From: JAAFGT01 sp041485165
GTDB lineage: Bacteria > Acidobacteriota > Terriglobia > Acidiferrales > UBA7541
Length of the DNA: 64,000 nt
Direction: 5' to 3'
Assembly (NCBI GenBank): GCA_041485165.1
Contig: JBGPJC010000003.1
Coordinates: forward strand, 1 to 64,000
Shown: positions 1 to 7,912 of the stretch, piece after piece
Layout: every line of letters begins with the position of its first letter
Position numbering within the stretch: the first letter of the stretch is position 1
Notes under the pieces: generated by a model
The model's database searches: none
Told to the model about the DNA's origin: nothing
Seen by the model: only the letters and a program-made list of their open reading frames with translations
Made by a program: the position numbers and the translations under genes

Positions 1-179
1 CCGCCCATTCCCGGCAGCTTCATGTCCGTCACCACCAGGTCCACTTTTTCCGCGCGCAGCAGGCGCAAGCCGGCTTCGGCATCGGGAGCGGAGAGCGTGG
101 AAAAGCCCTCCTCGGCCAGGCTCAGTTCGAGCAGCCGGAGCATTTTCGGCTCGTCTTCCACCAGCAGGATGGTCGGCAT
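1..179 (-). CDS. Response regulator receiver domain (partial, cut by window edge)
   Basis: Only the first 59 codons lie in the window; the gene runs off the left edge. It begins MPTILLVEDEPKMLRLLELS, the standard start of a CheY-like receiver domain: the acidic pair (DE) that binds Mg2+ follows the first strand, and VVTDMKLPG supplies the phosphorylatable Asp at about residue 54. It lies 63 bases downstream of the sensor kinase on the same strand, so the two form a cognate pair. An NtrC-type sigma-54 activator is likely because the kinase is NtrB-like, but the output domain is outside the window, so the subclass is inference. Confidence 0.85.
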   Translation of the reverse strand, partial: MPTILLVEDEPKMLRLLELSLAEEGFSTLSAPDAEAGLRLLRAEKVDLVVTDMKLPGMG

Positions 180-242
180 CGAGTTCTTACCGTTGGTCTC
201 GCGCTTTTCTCTCTTCACGATAGATAAGAGGCGCGCGCGGCG

Positions 243-1499
243 CTACGGGTTTCCTTCCGCCGGGAAAAATACACGGAAACAGGCGCCGTGGCCAGGCTCG
301 CAAGTCACGCGGATCGAGCCGCGGTGATCGTCCACAATTTTCGAAACAATCGAAAGACCCAGACCAACTCCGGCGGCTTTGGTGGTCACAAACGGATTGA
401 ATATCTGCTCGCGTAGCTCGGCCGCGATGCCCGGGCCGGAGTCGCGTATCTCGATGGAGATGCCCGGTCGGCCGTCGTCGCGCGCCGGGGCCAGGGTCAC
501 GCGCAGCGTGCCGCCTTTGGCGGCCATAGACTCATAGGCGTTCTGCGCCAGGTTGATGAACACTTGTTCGCACAAGCCGGCGTCGAGCTTTACGGCAGGC
601 AGCGCGGGGGCGAAATCGCGCTCGACGGTTACTTTGGTTTCAGGCTGGCTGTCGCGTACCGCCTTAAGCGCGCGCTCGAGTATCTCCGGGACTTTTTCTT
701 CGCGCAGCTCGAGCCGCGAAGGTCGCGCAAAGTCCAGAAAGCGGCTGACCAGCGCGTTTACCCGGTTGACTTCGGTAGAAATGTATCCGGCCAGCTCGCT
801 GGCCAGGGGATCTGAGGTTTTCACCTTTTGCGCCAGCATCTCCGCTGAGCCTTTGATCACCCCCAGCGGGTTGCGGATTTCGTGCGCCAGTCCCGCGGAG
901 AGCTGGCCCAACGCCGCCAGCCGCTCGGAGCGGCGGGCCTCCGCCTCGGCGTGCTCGAGGCGGCGGTTGGTCTCCGCCAGGGTTTCCGCCAGCCGCTGCT
1001 GCGCCAGCGTCTGCCTGCGGCTCTCGACTACGAAACGGTTCACCAGGATCGCGGCGATATAGAAAAAAAGAATACGGATGGCCAGCTCAGTGGCTCCGCT
1101 GGGCGTGAGTTGATATTCCTCCATCGCCGGGAGCAGAAATGAGCAGTACGCCAGGGAGGCCAGCGTGGTCCAGAGCAGCGTGCCCCAGGGGCCGAAGTAA
1201 GTGGCCGCAGTGACCACGGGAAGGTAGTAAATCGGGTAGTAGCTGCTATTGATGCCGAGTTGCCCGGTGTGATCAATCAGCAGCGTGGCCAGCAGGATCT
1301 TGATCCCCACACTGTAGGCGCGGCCGTGGACCGGCATCCAGGCAATGATGCGGCCTTCGAAGATCTGGGAGACCCCGATAGCCACCAGGATCATCTGCTT
1401 GTGCGGCTCGCGGACCGGCTCAAGGGCTGCCAGACCCCCGAGAAACACGAGCCATACCAGATCCATCCATTCAAAACGCGCGCGCGTTTGCTGTTCCAT
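243..1499 (-). CDS. Membrane sensor histidine kinase, NtrB-like
   Basis: About 418 residues. The N-terminal ~155 residues hold four to five hydrophobic membrane segments, followed by a coiled-coil linker rich in Ala, Glu and Arg (about 160-195). The H-box reads LSAGLAHEIRNPLG with the phospho-accepting His near residue 206. The ATPase part shows the N-box (INLAQNAYESM), G1 box (DSGPGIA) and G2 box (GVGLGLSIV). No PAS or HAMP domain is obvious, so sensing probably occurs through the membrane part. ATG at 1499 is used; a GTG one codon upstream is equally possible. The response regulator follows on the same strand. This H-box form is typical of kinases paired with sigma-54 activators. Confidence 0.93.
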   Translation of the reverse strand: MEQQTRARFEWMDLVWLVFLGGLAALEPVREPHKQMILVAIGVSQIFEGRIIAWMPVHGRAYSVGIKILLATLLIDHTGQLGINSSYYPIYYLPVVTAATYFGPWGTLLWTTLASLAYCSFLLPAMEEYQLTPSGATELAIRILFFYIAAILVNRFVVESRRQTLAQQRLAETLAETNRRLEHAEAEARRSERLAALGQLSAGLAHEIRNPLGVIKGSAEMLAQKVKTSDPLASELAGYISTEVNRVNALVSRFLDFARPSRLELREEKVPEILERALKAVRDSQPETKVTVERDFAPALPAVKLDAGLCEQVFINLAQNAYESMAAKGGTLRVTLAPARDDGRPGISIEIRDSGPGIAAELREQIFNPFVTTKAAGVGLGLSIVSKIVDDHRGSIRVTCEPGHGACFRVFFPAEGNP

Positions 1500-1596
1500 C
1501 ACGGTGGTATCTGCAAGCCCAATCTAGCACGGCCGCCGCCGTCCAGGTCATCTCCTCGTATTTCGGCATCCTGTGTTTGATAGAATGCCTGACATC

Positions 1597-2592
1597 ATGA
1601 AAATAAATCCTAACTCACCGCAAGCCCGGACCGGCCGCTGGTGCGTCATCCTGTTTGCCGTCGCGCTCACGCCGCTGTGCGCGCCCAGGCCGGCGAGCGC
1701 CTGGGGTTGCAAAGGCCACCAGACCGTCGCCCTGATCGCCCAGATGCACCTCTCAGGTCACGCCCGGAAAGCGGTGCGGAAAATTCTGCAAGACAGCCCC
1801 ATCGATCCAAAACTGAAGCGCTACTGCGACCCCAAGCATCTCGATCCGATGGCCGACGGCTCCACCTGGCCCGACGACATACGCAAGGAGCGGCCGGAGG
1901 CCACACCCTGGCACTACATTGACATCCCACGCGGCGCAACACTGGAGAGCGCGAAGTCCGCATGCCCGGCCGGGGAAGGATGCCTCGCGCGGGCCATCCG
2001 CGAACAGATCGCGCTTCTACGCAGCGCTGATTCTTCGCCACAGAAGCGCGCCGAGGCGCTGCGCTTCCTGATTCACTTCGTCGGAGACATGCACCAGCCG
2101 CTGCACGACACCACCAACAACGACCAGGGGGGAAATTGTGTTCCGGTGGCCTGGTTCGGAAAAACTCCTGCGATTACCGATCCCCTCAAAGAGAGCTATC
2201 GCCCCAACCTGCACGGCGTCTGGGACACCGACATTGTCGAGCGCGTGTCTACAGGTCAGAACTCCGCGCAACTCGCGCGCAGCCTGGACGCGGCATTCCA
2301 TTCGAAAATGAAATCCTGGAAGAAAGCGGGAACGGATGTGGATGCCTGGGCTTGGGAAGGCTACCAACTGGCTGAGCATGTGGTTTACGGCAAGTTACCC
2401 CATGCGATTCCCATCGAAGTGCTTCAGCCTGTCCAACAGTGCAGCGATGCGGATCACATATCAGCGCGCATGCTGAAGCTTAATGAGCAGCTTGATGAAC
2501 CCTACTTCGAAGCTGCCTCGCCGGTGGTCCGCGAACAACTGGCCAAAGCTGGGGTACGCCTGGCTATGCTGCTGAACGAAATCTGGCGGTAG
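1597..2592 (+). CDS. Secreted S1/P1-family zinc nuclease
   Basis: A single-strand-preferring nuclease or phospholipase C-like enzyme that works outside the cytoplasm. ATG 1597 gives a classical signal peptide ending in PASA, so the mature protein starts with Trp (WGCKGH). This matters because in S1/P1 enzymes the N-terminal Trp and the following His bind zinc. The other expected ligands are visible: TWPDD, WHYIDIP, HFVGDMHQPLH and HGVWDTDI. All nine zinc ligands of the family can therefore be accounted for, and the protein should be active. ATG 1585 is an alternative start. It is monocistronic and divergent from the kinase. Likely role: scavenging phosphate or nucleotides from external nucleic acids. 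Confidence 0.93.
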   Translation: MKINPNSPQARTGRWCVILFAVALTPLCAPRPASAWGCKGHQTVALIAQMHLSGHARKAVRKILQDSPIDPKLKRYCDPKHLDPMADGSTWPDDIRKERPEATPWHYIDIPRGATLESAKSACPAGEGCLARAIREQIALLRSADSSPQKRAEALRFLIHFVGDMHQPLHDTTNNDQGGNCVPVAWFGKTPAITDPLKESYRPNLHGVWDTDIVERVSTGQNSAQLARSLDAAFHSKMKSWKKAGTDVDAWAWEGYQLAEHVVYGKLPHAIPIEVLQPVQQCSDADHISARMLKLNEQLDEPYFEAASPVVREQLAKAGVRLAMLLNEIWR

Positions 2593-2653
2593 CGCCGCGG
2601 CGTAACCCCGTCACTCTGAGGACCCGAAGGGCCAGAAGAACCTCTCCCGTGGT

Positions 2654-3124
2654 TCAGATCTTGCAGTGGCTGAGGCCGCGCTTCTCCAGGTACTGCTGGT
2701 GGTAATCCTCGGCGCGGTAAAACGTCGTGGCGGGAGTAATCTCGGTGACCACGGGACGCCAGAACTTCCCGCTTTTCTGTAGCGCATCCATTGAAGCCCG
2801 GGCGGCAACCTCCTGTTCGGGTGTGTGGAAGAAGATCGCCGAGCGGTACTGCGAGCCCACGTCCGGGCCCTGCCGGTTCATGGTGGTGGGGTCGTGGTTT
2901 TCCCAGAAGACTTGCAGAAGTTGTTCGTAGGAGCAGCGCGCCGGGTCGTAATCCACTTCCACCACCTCGGCGTGCCCGGTGTCGCCCGTGCAGACATCCT
3001 TATAGGTGGGATCGTTGAAATTCCCACCCTCATAGCCAACTGCGGCGCCGGTGACGCCGGTCACTTGCCGGAACGCCGCCTCTACTCCCCAGAAGCACCC
3101 TGCTCCAAACGTGGCCTTGGCCAT
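2654..3124 (-). CDS. msrA: Peptide methionine-S-sulfoxide reductase MsrA
   Basis: Reduces methionine-S-sulfoxide in proteins using thioredoxin. The 156-residue protein starts MAKATFGAGCFWG, with the catalytic Cys in the invariant GCFWG motif at residues 9-13. The conserved YKDVCTGDTGHAEVVEV stretch and the C-terminal AEDYHQQYL motif are present, and a further Cys near the C-terminus (SHCKI) can act as recycling cysteine. The start at 3124 is chosen because GGAGGAG lies upstream and because it places GCFWG at its usual position; longer upstream reading is unlikely. No MsrB is adjacent. Confidence 0.97.
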   Translation of the reverse strand: MAKATFGAGCFWGVEAAFRQVTGVTGAAVGYEGGNFNDPTYKDVCTGDTGHAEVVEVDYDPARCSYEQLLQVFWENHDPTTMNRQGPDVGSQYRSAIFFHTPEQEVAARASMDALQKSGKFWRPVVTEITPATTFYRAEDYHQQYLEKRGLSHCKI

Positions 3125-3295
3125 CCTCGTGCGCTCCTCCGATGCGTTTGATGCGCCGACTCCGAAACCCGATTCTCTCATATCTCGCCGCCCCATCCGG
3201 GTGTGGAGATGGCTCGACTGGCGGGAATTCGTCCGAACCAGCGCGCCGGGCTGGAATCCCGCGTCCCACCTTGCTAATCTGCTTCTTCTTCAGCA

Positions 3296-4942
3296 ATGGC
3301 CGTCAGGCAGAACGATCCAGGGATCACATTGTCACCAGAGCAGCCCAAATCGGAATCGGTGAACCCCTGGGCCCCGCTGCGCCAGCCGCTGTTCCGTGCT
3401 TTGTGGACGGGGTCGGTAGTCTCCAACATCGGGACGTGGATGCAGAATGTTGGCGTCGCCTGGCTGATGACGTCGCTTGCGCCAACGCCGCTGATGGTGG
3501 CCCTGGTCCAGACCGCGGCAACTCTTCCCGTGTTTTTCGTCGCCTTGCCGGCCGGCGCGCTGGCCGACGTGGTAGATCGCCGGCGCCTGCTGCTGGTGAC
3601 TCAAGGCTGGATGATGGCTGCCGCCGGAATCCTGGGCGTGCTGACGCTTGCCGGCCTCACCACGCCGCAGACTTTGCTCTGGCTCACCTTCATGTTGGGA
3701 CTCGGCGACGCCATGAACAATCCCGCCTGGGGCGCCATCGTCCCGGAGATCGTCCCGCGCTCCGACCTCTCCTCTGCACTTAGCCTCAATTCCGTAGGCT
3801 ATAACCTCGCGCGCGCGGTGGGCCCGGCGCTGGGAGGACTCGTGGTGGCCGCGGCGGGCGCGGGGTCGGCGTTCTTGTTCAACGCGGCTTCCTTTCTCGC
3901 GGTGATGTTCGTGCTCTTCCGTTGGCGGCGCGCTCCCATGCAGACCACGCTCCCGGCGGAGCAGATCCTCGGCGCGGTGCGCTCGGGCCTGCGCTACGTG
4001 CGCAATGCCCCGCCGGTGAAGGCGGTCCTGGTGCGCTCGTTTGTATTCATTTTCTCGGCCAGCGCTCTCTGGGCGCTGTTGCCGCTGGTGGCGCTCCAGC
4101 AGTTGGGACAAGGCTCCATCGGCTACGGCGGGCTGCTTACTTGCCTGGGGCTGGGCGCGGTGCTCGGCGCTGCATTCCTGCCCGGGTTGCGTGCCAAGCT
4201 GGCCGTGGATGTGTTCACCGCCGCGGCGACGGTGGTCTTCGGGCTGGCGATGTTTGCGCTCCCCTCTCTTCCTTACAAGCCGCTGCTTTACGCCGCTATG
4301 ATGCTTGCCGGCGGCGCCTGGCTGACCGTTCTGGTCAGCATGAATGTGGCGGTGCAGAACTCGACGCCGGTCTGGGTTCGGGCGCGGGCGCTGGCCGTTT
4401 ACATTCTTGTTTTCCAGGGCGGATTCGCCATCGGCAGCCTTTTCTGGGGGTGGGTGGCTAAATTCTCAGGAGTTCCCACTGCGCTGGAGGCCGCTGGGAT
4501 CGTCCTCTGTGCGGGCATCATCATCACCAATCGTTATCCGCTTTCTTCCGCCGAGGGTCTGGACCTGCGGCCGGCGGCGAGAATGGCGGAGCTGGAAGCG
4601 CTGGACCACCCCGCGCCCGAACAAGGGCCGGTCATGGTGACCATCGAATACCGTGTGGATCCTGAAAGCGGGGTGGAGTTCGCCGAAGCGATGCGCGCAG
4701 TCCGGCGCATCCGCGTGCGCGACGGCGCCATCCAGTGGGGATTGTTCCACGATTTGGCCGACTCCGGGCGTTTCCTGGAGACGTTTGTGGTGGAATCCTG
4801 GGCCGAGCACCTGCGCCAGCACGACCGGGTGACCGCGGATGACCGCGCCATTCTGATCAGCGCCCAATCCTTCCACGTCGGCGAGGCCCCTCCGCGGATC
4901 TCCCATTTGATTTACAGCTATCCGCGAGGCGGCGAGCTGTAA
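3296..4942 (+). CDS. MFS transporter (EntS/MFS_3-like) with C-terminal soluble domain
   Basis: 548 residues. Residues about 20-410 form a multi-pass major facilitator fold; WTGSVVSNIGTWMQNVGVAW is the characteristic start of the MFS_3 'transmembrane secretion effector' family. The loop motif DVVDRRRLLL between segments 2 and 3 is the MFS signature. Residues about 440-535 form a soluble alpha/beta domain (VTIEYRVDPESGVEFAEAM) resembling a ferredoxin-like monooxygenase fold, which is regular in this family. Probable proton-driven exporter; the substrate cannot be deduced. It stands alone between msrA (divergent) and a convergent small gene. Confidence 0.9.
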   Translation: MAVRQNDPGITLSPEQPKSESVNPWAPLRQPLFRALWTGSVVSNIGTWMQNVGVAWLMTSLAPTPLMVALVQTAATLPVFFVALPAGALADVVDRRRLLLVTQGWMMAAAGILGVLTLAGLTTPQTLLWLTFMLGLGDAMNNPAWGAIVPEIVPRSDLSSALSLNSVGYNLARAVGPALGGLVVAAAGAGSAFLFNAASFLAVMFVLFRWRRAPMQTTLPAEQILGAVRSGLRYVRNAPPVKAVLVRSFVFIFSASALWALLPLVALQQLGQGSIGYGGLLTCLGLGAVLGAAFLPGLRAKLAVDVFTAAATVVFGLAMFALPSLPYKPLLYAAMMLAGGAWLTVLVSMNVAVQNSTPVWVRARALAVYILVFQGGFAIGSLFWGWVAKFSGVPTALEAAGIVLCAGIIITNRYPLSSAEGLDLRPAARMAELEALDHPAPEQGPVMVTIEYRVDPESGVEFAEAMRAVRRIRVRDGAIQWGLFHDLADSGRFLETFVVESWAEHLRQHDRVTADDRAILISAQSFHVGEAPPRISHLIYSYPRGGEL

Positions 4943-4963
4943 ACGGGGGCCGCGGAAAGAGAA

Positions 4964-5164
4964 TCACGCGTACTGGATGCGGCACCCGGTGCGTTCCGCC
5001 AGAGCATAGAAACAGTTCGGGTGGTAGCTCACGTCCCCGTGCGTGGGACTGGGGATGCACTTGGTTTCCGGCGGAATGACCACGCCGCACCGCGGGCAGA
5101 ATTGGTTGGTGCATTTTTGCTTGATCACATGGAAGGTCAGTACGTTTTTCACCGGCATTGGCAT
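4964..5164 (-). CDS. Small Cys-rich, zinc-ribbon-like hypothetical protein
   Basis: 66 residues. It contains KCTNQFCPRCG followed by further Cys and His residues (TKCIPSPTHGD, YHPNCF), a spacing able to bind one zinc. The upstream GAGGGAG supports ATG 5164 or the second ATG two codons later. It is convergent with the MFS gene and downstream of the regulator gene on the same strand. I do not recognise a named family. The organised Cys/His pattern and the ribosome binding site argue that it is real; the function is unknown. Confidence 0.55.
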   Translation of the reverse strand: MPMPVKNVLTFHVIKQKCTNQFCPRCGVVIPPETKCIPSPTHGDVSYHPNCFYALAERTGCRIQYA

Positions 5165-5286
5165 CTCCCTCAGAGAGCGTGCTGGACCCCTCCTAGTATA
5201 GGGAAGGGGAGGGCGCTGGCAAGAGCGAAACGCGGAGAAAGATTGCGAAAGTTTCTACTCCGTGAATTCGCTCCGCCGGACCCCGG

Positions 5287-7209
5287 CTAGCCGGGCAAGC
5301 CCAGCCGCTTTAGATACTCTTTGAAGCGCGGGTCGGAACGGATGGGATCCAGCTTAGGGTCAACCTTCAATCGGGCCACGCCGATGTCGTGCTGTTGAAA
5401 GGCCTTTTCCAGCCACAGGAATGCCTTGTCTTTCTCTCCCAGCGCGCAATAGGTCACCACCAGATGGTAGGGATTCACGTAGGAGTGCGCTACCTGCTCG
5501 TTGAGGTGGTTGACGATCCAGCGGCGCACCTCCTGGATTCCTCCGCTGGCGTATGCGCGGCGGAAAGCCAGGGCACGCTCGCCCGGCGTGTCGCCGATGA
5601 TCATGGTTTTTTCATATTCTTTCACTGCTTCATCGTACATGCCCTTCTGGTTGTAAACCCACCAGAGGTAGACGTGAGCGGGGAAGAAGTGTGGATCCAT
5701 CTCCAGCGTCTTGCGCAGGACGGGGATGGCCTCGTCATAGCGGCGGGCGTCGTAGAGAACGTAGCCGACCACGGCATTAATGATCAGCGAGAGCGGGTCG
5801 AGTTCCAGCGCACGCTGGATCTCCGCCAGCGCTTCCTCGTGCCGGCCCTGCGCGGAGAGATATTCCGCCCGCCACTGGTGCGTGGTGGCCAGCCCGGGAT
5901 TAATCTCCAGAGCCCGCTCGAACTCCGCATCCGCCGTCTTCAAATCGCGGTCGTATTCCCAGGCGATCTCTGCCTGTAGGGCATGCGGGCTGGCCAGTTC
6001 CTTGTCGATCTCCAGAGCTTTCTTGGCTGCTTCCCGGGCCTTGGGATAGGCCTCGCTGGCCGGAATGACCAGCCAGGCGCCCAGGACCGCATAGGACTCA
6101 CCCAACCCGGCGTAGGCCGGCGCGTAGTTGGGATCCTTCTCGATGGCGGAGCGGAATTCTTCCAGGCTCTTTCTCAGATCCTTCTCAGTGCGCTTGCCCC
6201 AATAATAACGGCCCTTCAAATAGTTTTCATACGCCGCTGGGTTCACCGCGGGCGCCACGCTCACGCTAGCTGGGCGGGCGGGGAGAAGCTGCAAAGGCAG
6301 GGAGCGGACCACGCTGGCGGCAACGTCGCGCTGGATGGCGATTACATCAGAAGCATCGCGATCATAGCTCTCCGCCCACAATGGGCTCTGGTCGCGGGTG
6401 CGGATGAGCCGCACGGAGATGCGCAGCCGGCCATTGGCCCGGCGAACGCTGCCCTCCAGCACGAAATCCACATTCAATTCGCGGCCGATCTGCTGGACAA
6501 TTTTGTTGGTGTTCTTGTACTGCATGGTCGTGGTTCGTGCGATCACGCCGAGTTCCTGAGGATGCGACTGGGCCAATTCGGTGATCAGCTCGTCGGTCAT
6601 GCCATCTGAAAAATAATCCTCGCCTGGATCGGCATCGAGCTGGCCAAAGGGCAGAACCACCAGGTGCAACCGGTCGGGAGCGGGCTTCACCGCGTTGGAG
6701 AACACCGGGCGGAAGAAATATACCGCGGTGCTCAGCAGAACCAGGGCCATCAGCGCGAAGACTGCGGTGGGCATCCGGAATCCACGCAGCGCCACTCCCG
6801 TTGCCGGCGCGGGCGACGTTTCCGCCGCCAACGGACGTTGCGGGAAAGTCTCCTGGAGAGCAAGCTCGGGTCCTACCGGTTTGACCGGAGCGATAAAGCA
6901 ATAGCCGCGGCGGGGAACTGTCTTGATGAAAAGAGGATTGTCCGCGGAATCGCCGAGCGTGCGACGAAGCTTGTTCAAAGCGGTGTTCAGGTTGGCGTCA
7001 AAATCAACAAAAGTGTCCGCCGGCCACACTCGCTGGCGCAACTGTTCCCGCGTGACCAGCTCGCCGGCCTGCTCCAGCAGAAGCGCCAGGACCTGAAACG
7101 GCTTCTCCTGTAACTTGATGTTTTCGCCGTTTCGCCTCAGCTCGCCGCGGCGCAAATCGGCTTCGAATGATCCGAAGCGCACGCGCTCGATAGAATTGGT
7201 TTGTTCCAT
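5287..7209 (-). CDS. CadC-like winged-helix, membrane-anchored TolB-like/TPR regulator
   Basis: 640 residues. Residues about 8-105 are an OmpR/PhoB-type winged helix (LQEKPFQVLALLLEQAGELV, then RRTLGDSADNPLFIKTVP). Residues about 147-167 are a single membrane helix. Residues about 180-310 resemble the TolB-like domain found with such regulators (VVLPFGQLDADPGEDYFSDG). Residues about 330-600 hold a series of TPR repeats. The architecture predicts cytoplasmic DNA binding with a periplasmic sensing part, as in CadC/ToxR-type regulators. The gene is divergent from the TonB receptor across 0.7 kb, where a tandem 14-bp direct repeat is a candidate target. The type is common in Acidobacteriota. The ligand is unknown. 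Confidence 0.88.
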   Translation of the reverse strand: MEQTNSIERVRFGSFEADLRRGELRRNGENIKLQEKPFQVLALLLEQAGELVTREQLRQRVWPADTFVDFDANLNTALNKLRRTLGDSADNPLFIKTVPRRGYCFIAPVKPVGPELALQETFPQRPLAAETSPAPATGVALRGFRMPTAVFALMALVLLSTAVYFFRPVFSNAVKPAPDRLHLVVLPFGQLDADPGEDYFSDGMTDELITELAQSHPQELGVIARTTTMQYKNTNKIVQQIGRELNVDFVLEGSVRRANGRLRISVRLIRTRDQSPLWAESYDRDASDVIAIQRDVAASVVRSLPLQLLPARPASVSVAPAVNPAAYENYLKGRYYWGKRTEKDLRKSLEEFRSAIEKDPNYAPAYAGLGESYAVLGAWLVIPASEAYPKAREAAKKALEIDKELASPHALQAEIAWEYDRDLKTADAEFERALEINPGLATTHQWRAEYLSAQGRHEEALAEIQRALELDPLSLIINAVVGYVLYDARRYDEAIPVLRKTLEMDPHFFPAHVYLWWVYNQKGMYDEAVKEYEKTMIIGDTPGERALAFRRAYASGGIQEVRRWIVNHLNEQVAHSYVNPYHLVVTYCALGEKDKAFLWLEKAFQQHDIGVARLKVDPKLDPIRSDPRFKEYLKRLGLPG

Positions 7210-7912
7210 GCCCCCGGGCCCCAGCTACTTTCCCAAGCAGCTCTTCGGACCGCAGATCGAAGGCGATTTCGCGCCGATTCTTGCGCCCTGCGTGCTGCGC
7301 TTAGACGCAAGAAATCGTGCGCTCCGCATCTCGACGAGCGTCCCCTCTGTCAACTTAGACGATACTTAGTTCATTTTTGTTTCTTGTGGTTGCGAATAAA
7401 ATTCATTTTTGTTTCAGCAGTTCATGGGCCGTGAGAGTCAGGGATTGCTTCCGGTTGAACCCACAGCCCTTTGCCGATTGGAGGAATCAGAATCACTTCC
7501 ACGCAGCATTCAGACTGCCTACCAAAATGCGTAGGAAACTACGAAAATCCGCCTCCTTCACACACCCCGCTGTCTTCCTTTCGTAATCTTCGAACCACTA
7601 TCCCTCATGAACTGCGCGTCCTGTTGATTCATTGAGACTCGGATGCGCAAACAAGACAAGCAGTTGCCGGTTCAGGTTTGACTCAGAACGAATTGAGCAC
7701 CAGATCAGAGCAATTGCCGACAGGACTGCATATCTTCCCGCTGGACCCGTGGAATCTAGGTCTTGGGTCTCGAGGCGCATGTCCCAGGCAGGACGGGTTG
7801 GTTTTGTTTCAAGGGACCACGAAATCCGGAATGCATTAGGTCCAAAGAGCGAAACAGTTCCGATCAATGGCCCGGTTGCAAAGCGACTTCATAAATCGTT
7901 AAAGGAGCCATC
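7210..7912. other. Divergent intergenic region between regulator and TonB receptor
   Basis: Seven hundred bases with no convincing gene. It holds the tandem 14-mer repeat described separately. Its right end has the ribosome binding site AAAGGAG a few bases before the receptor ATG. The rest is unexplained; a long 5' leader for the receptor mRNA is possible. Confidence 0.6.
7370..7415. repeat. Tandem direct repeat, candidate regulator site
   Basis: The 14-mer TTCATTTTTGTTTC occurs at 7370-7383 and again at 7402-7415, with starts 32 bp apart (about three helical turns). It is very AT-rich for this genome and lies 160 bases upstream of the winged-helix regulator gene. PhoB/OmpR-type domains often bind tandem direct repeats. 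The link to this regulator is inference. Confidence 0.5.

Noticed and set aside
7598..7867. 89-codon minus-strand frame upstream of the TonB receptor
   Set aside because: No ribosome binding site, no recognisable fold and composition like intergenic DNA.
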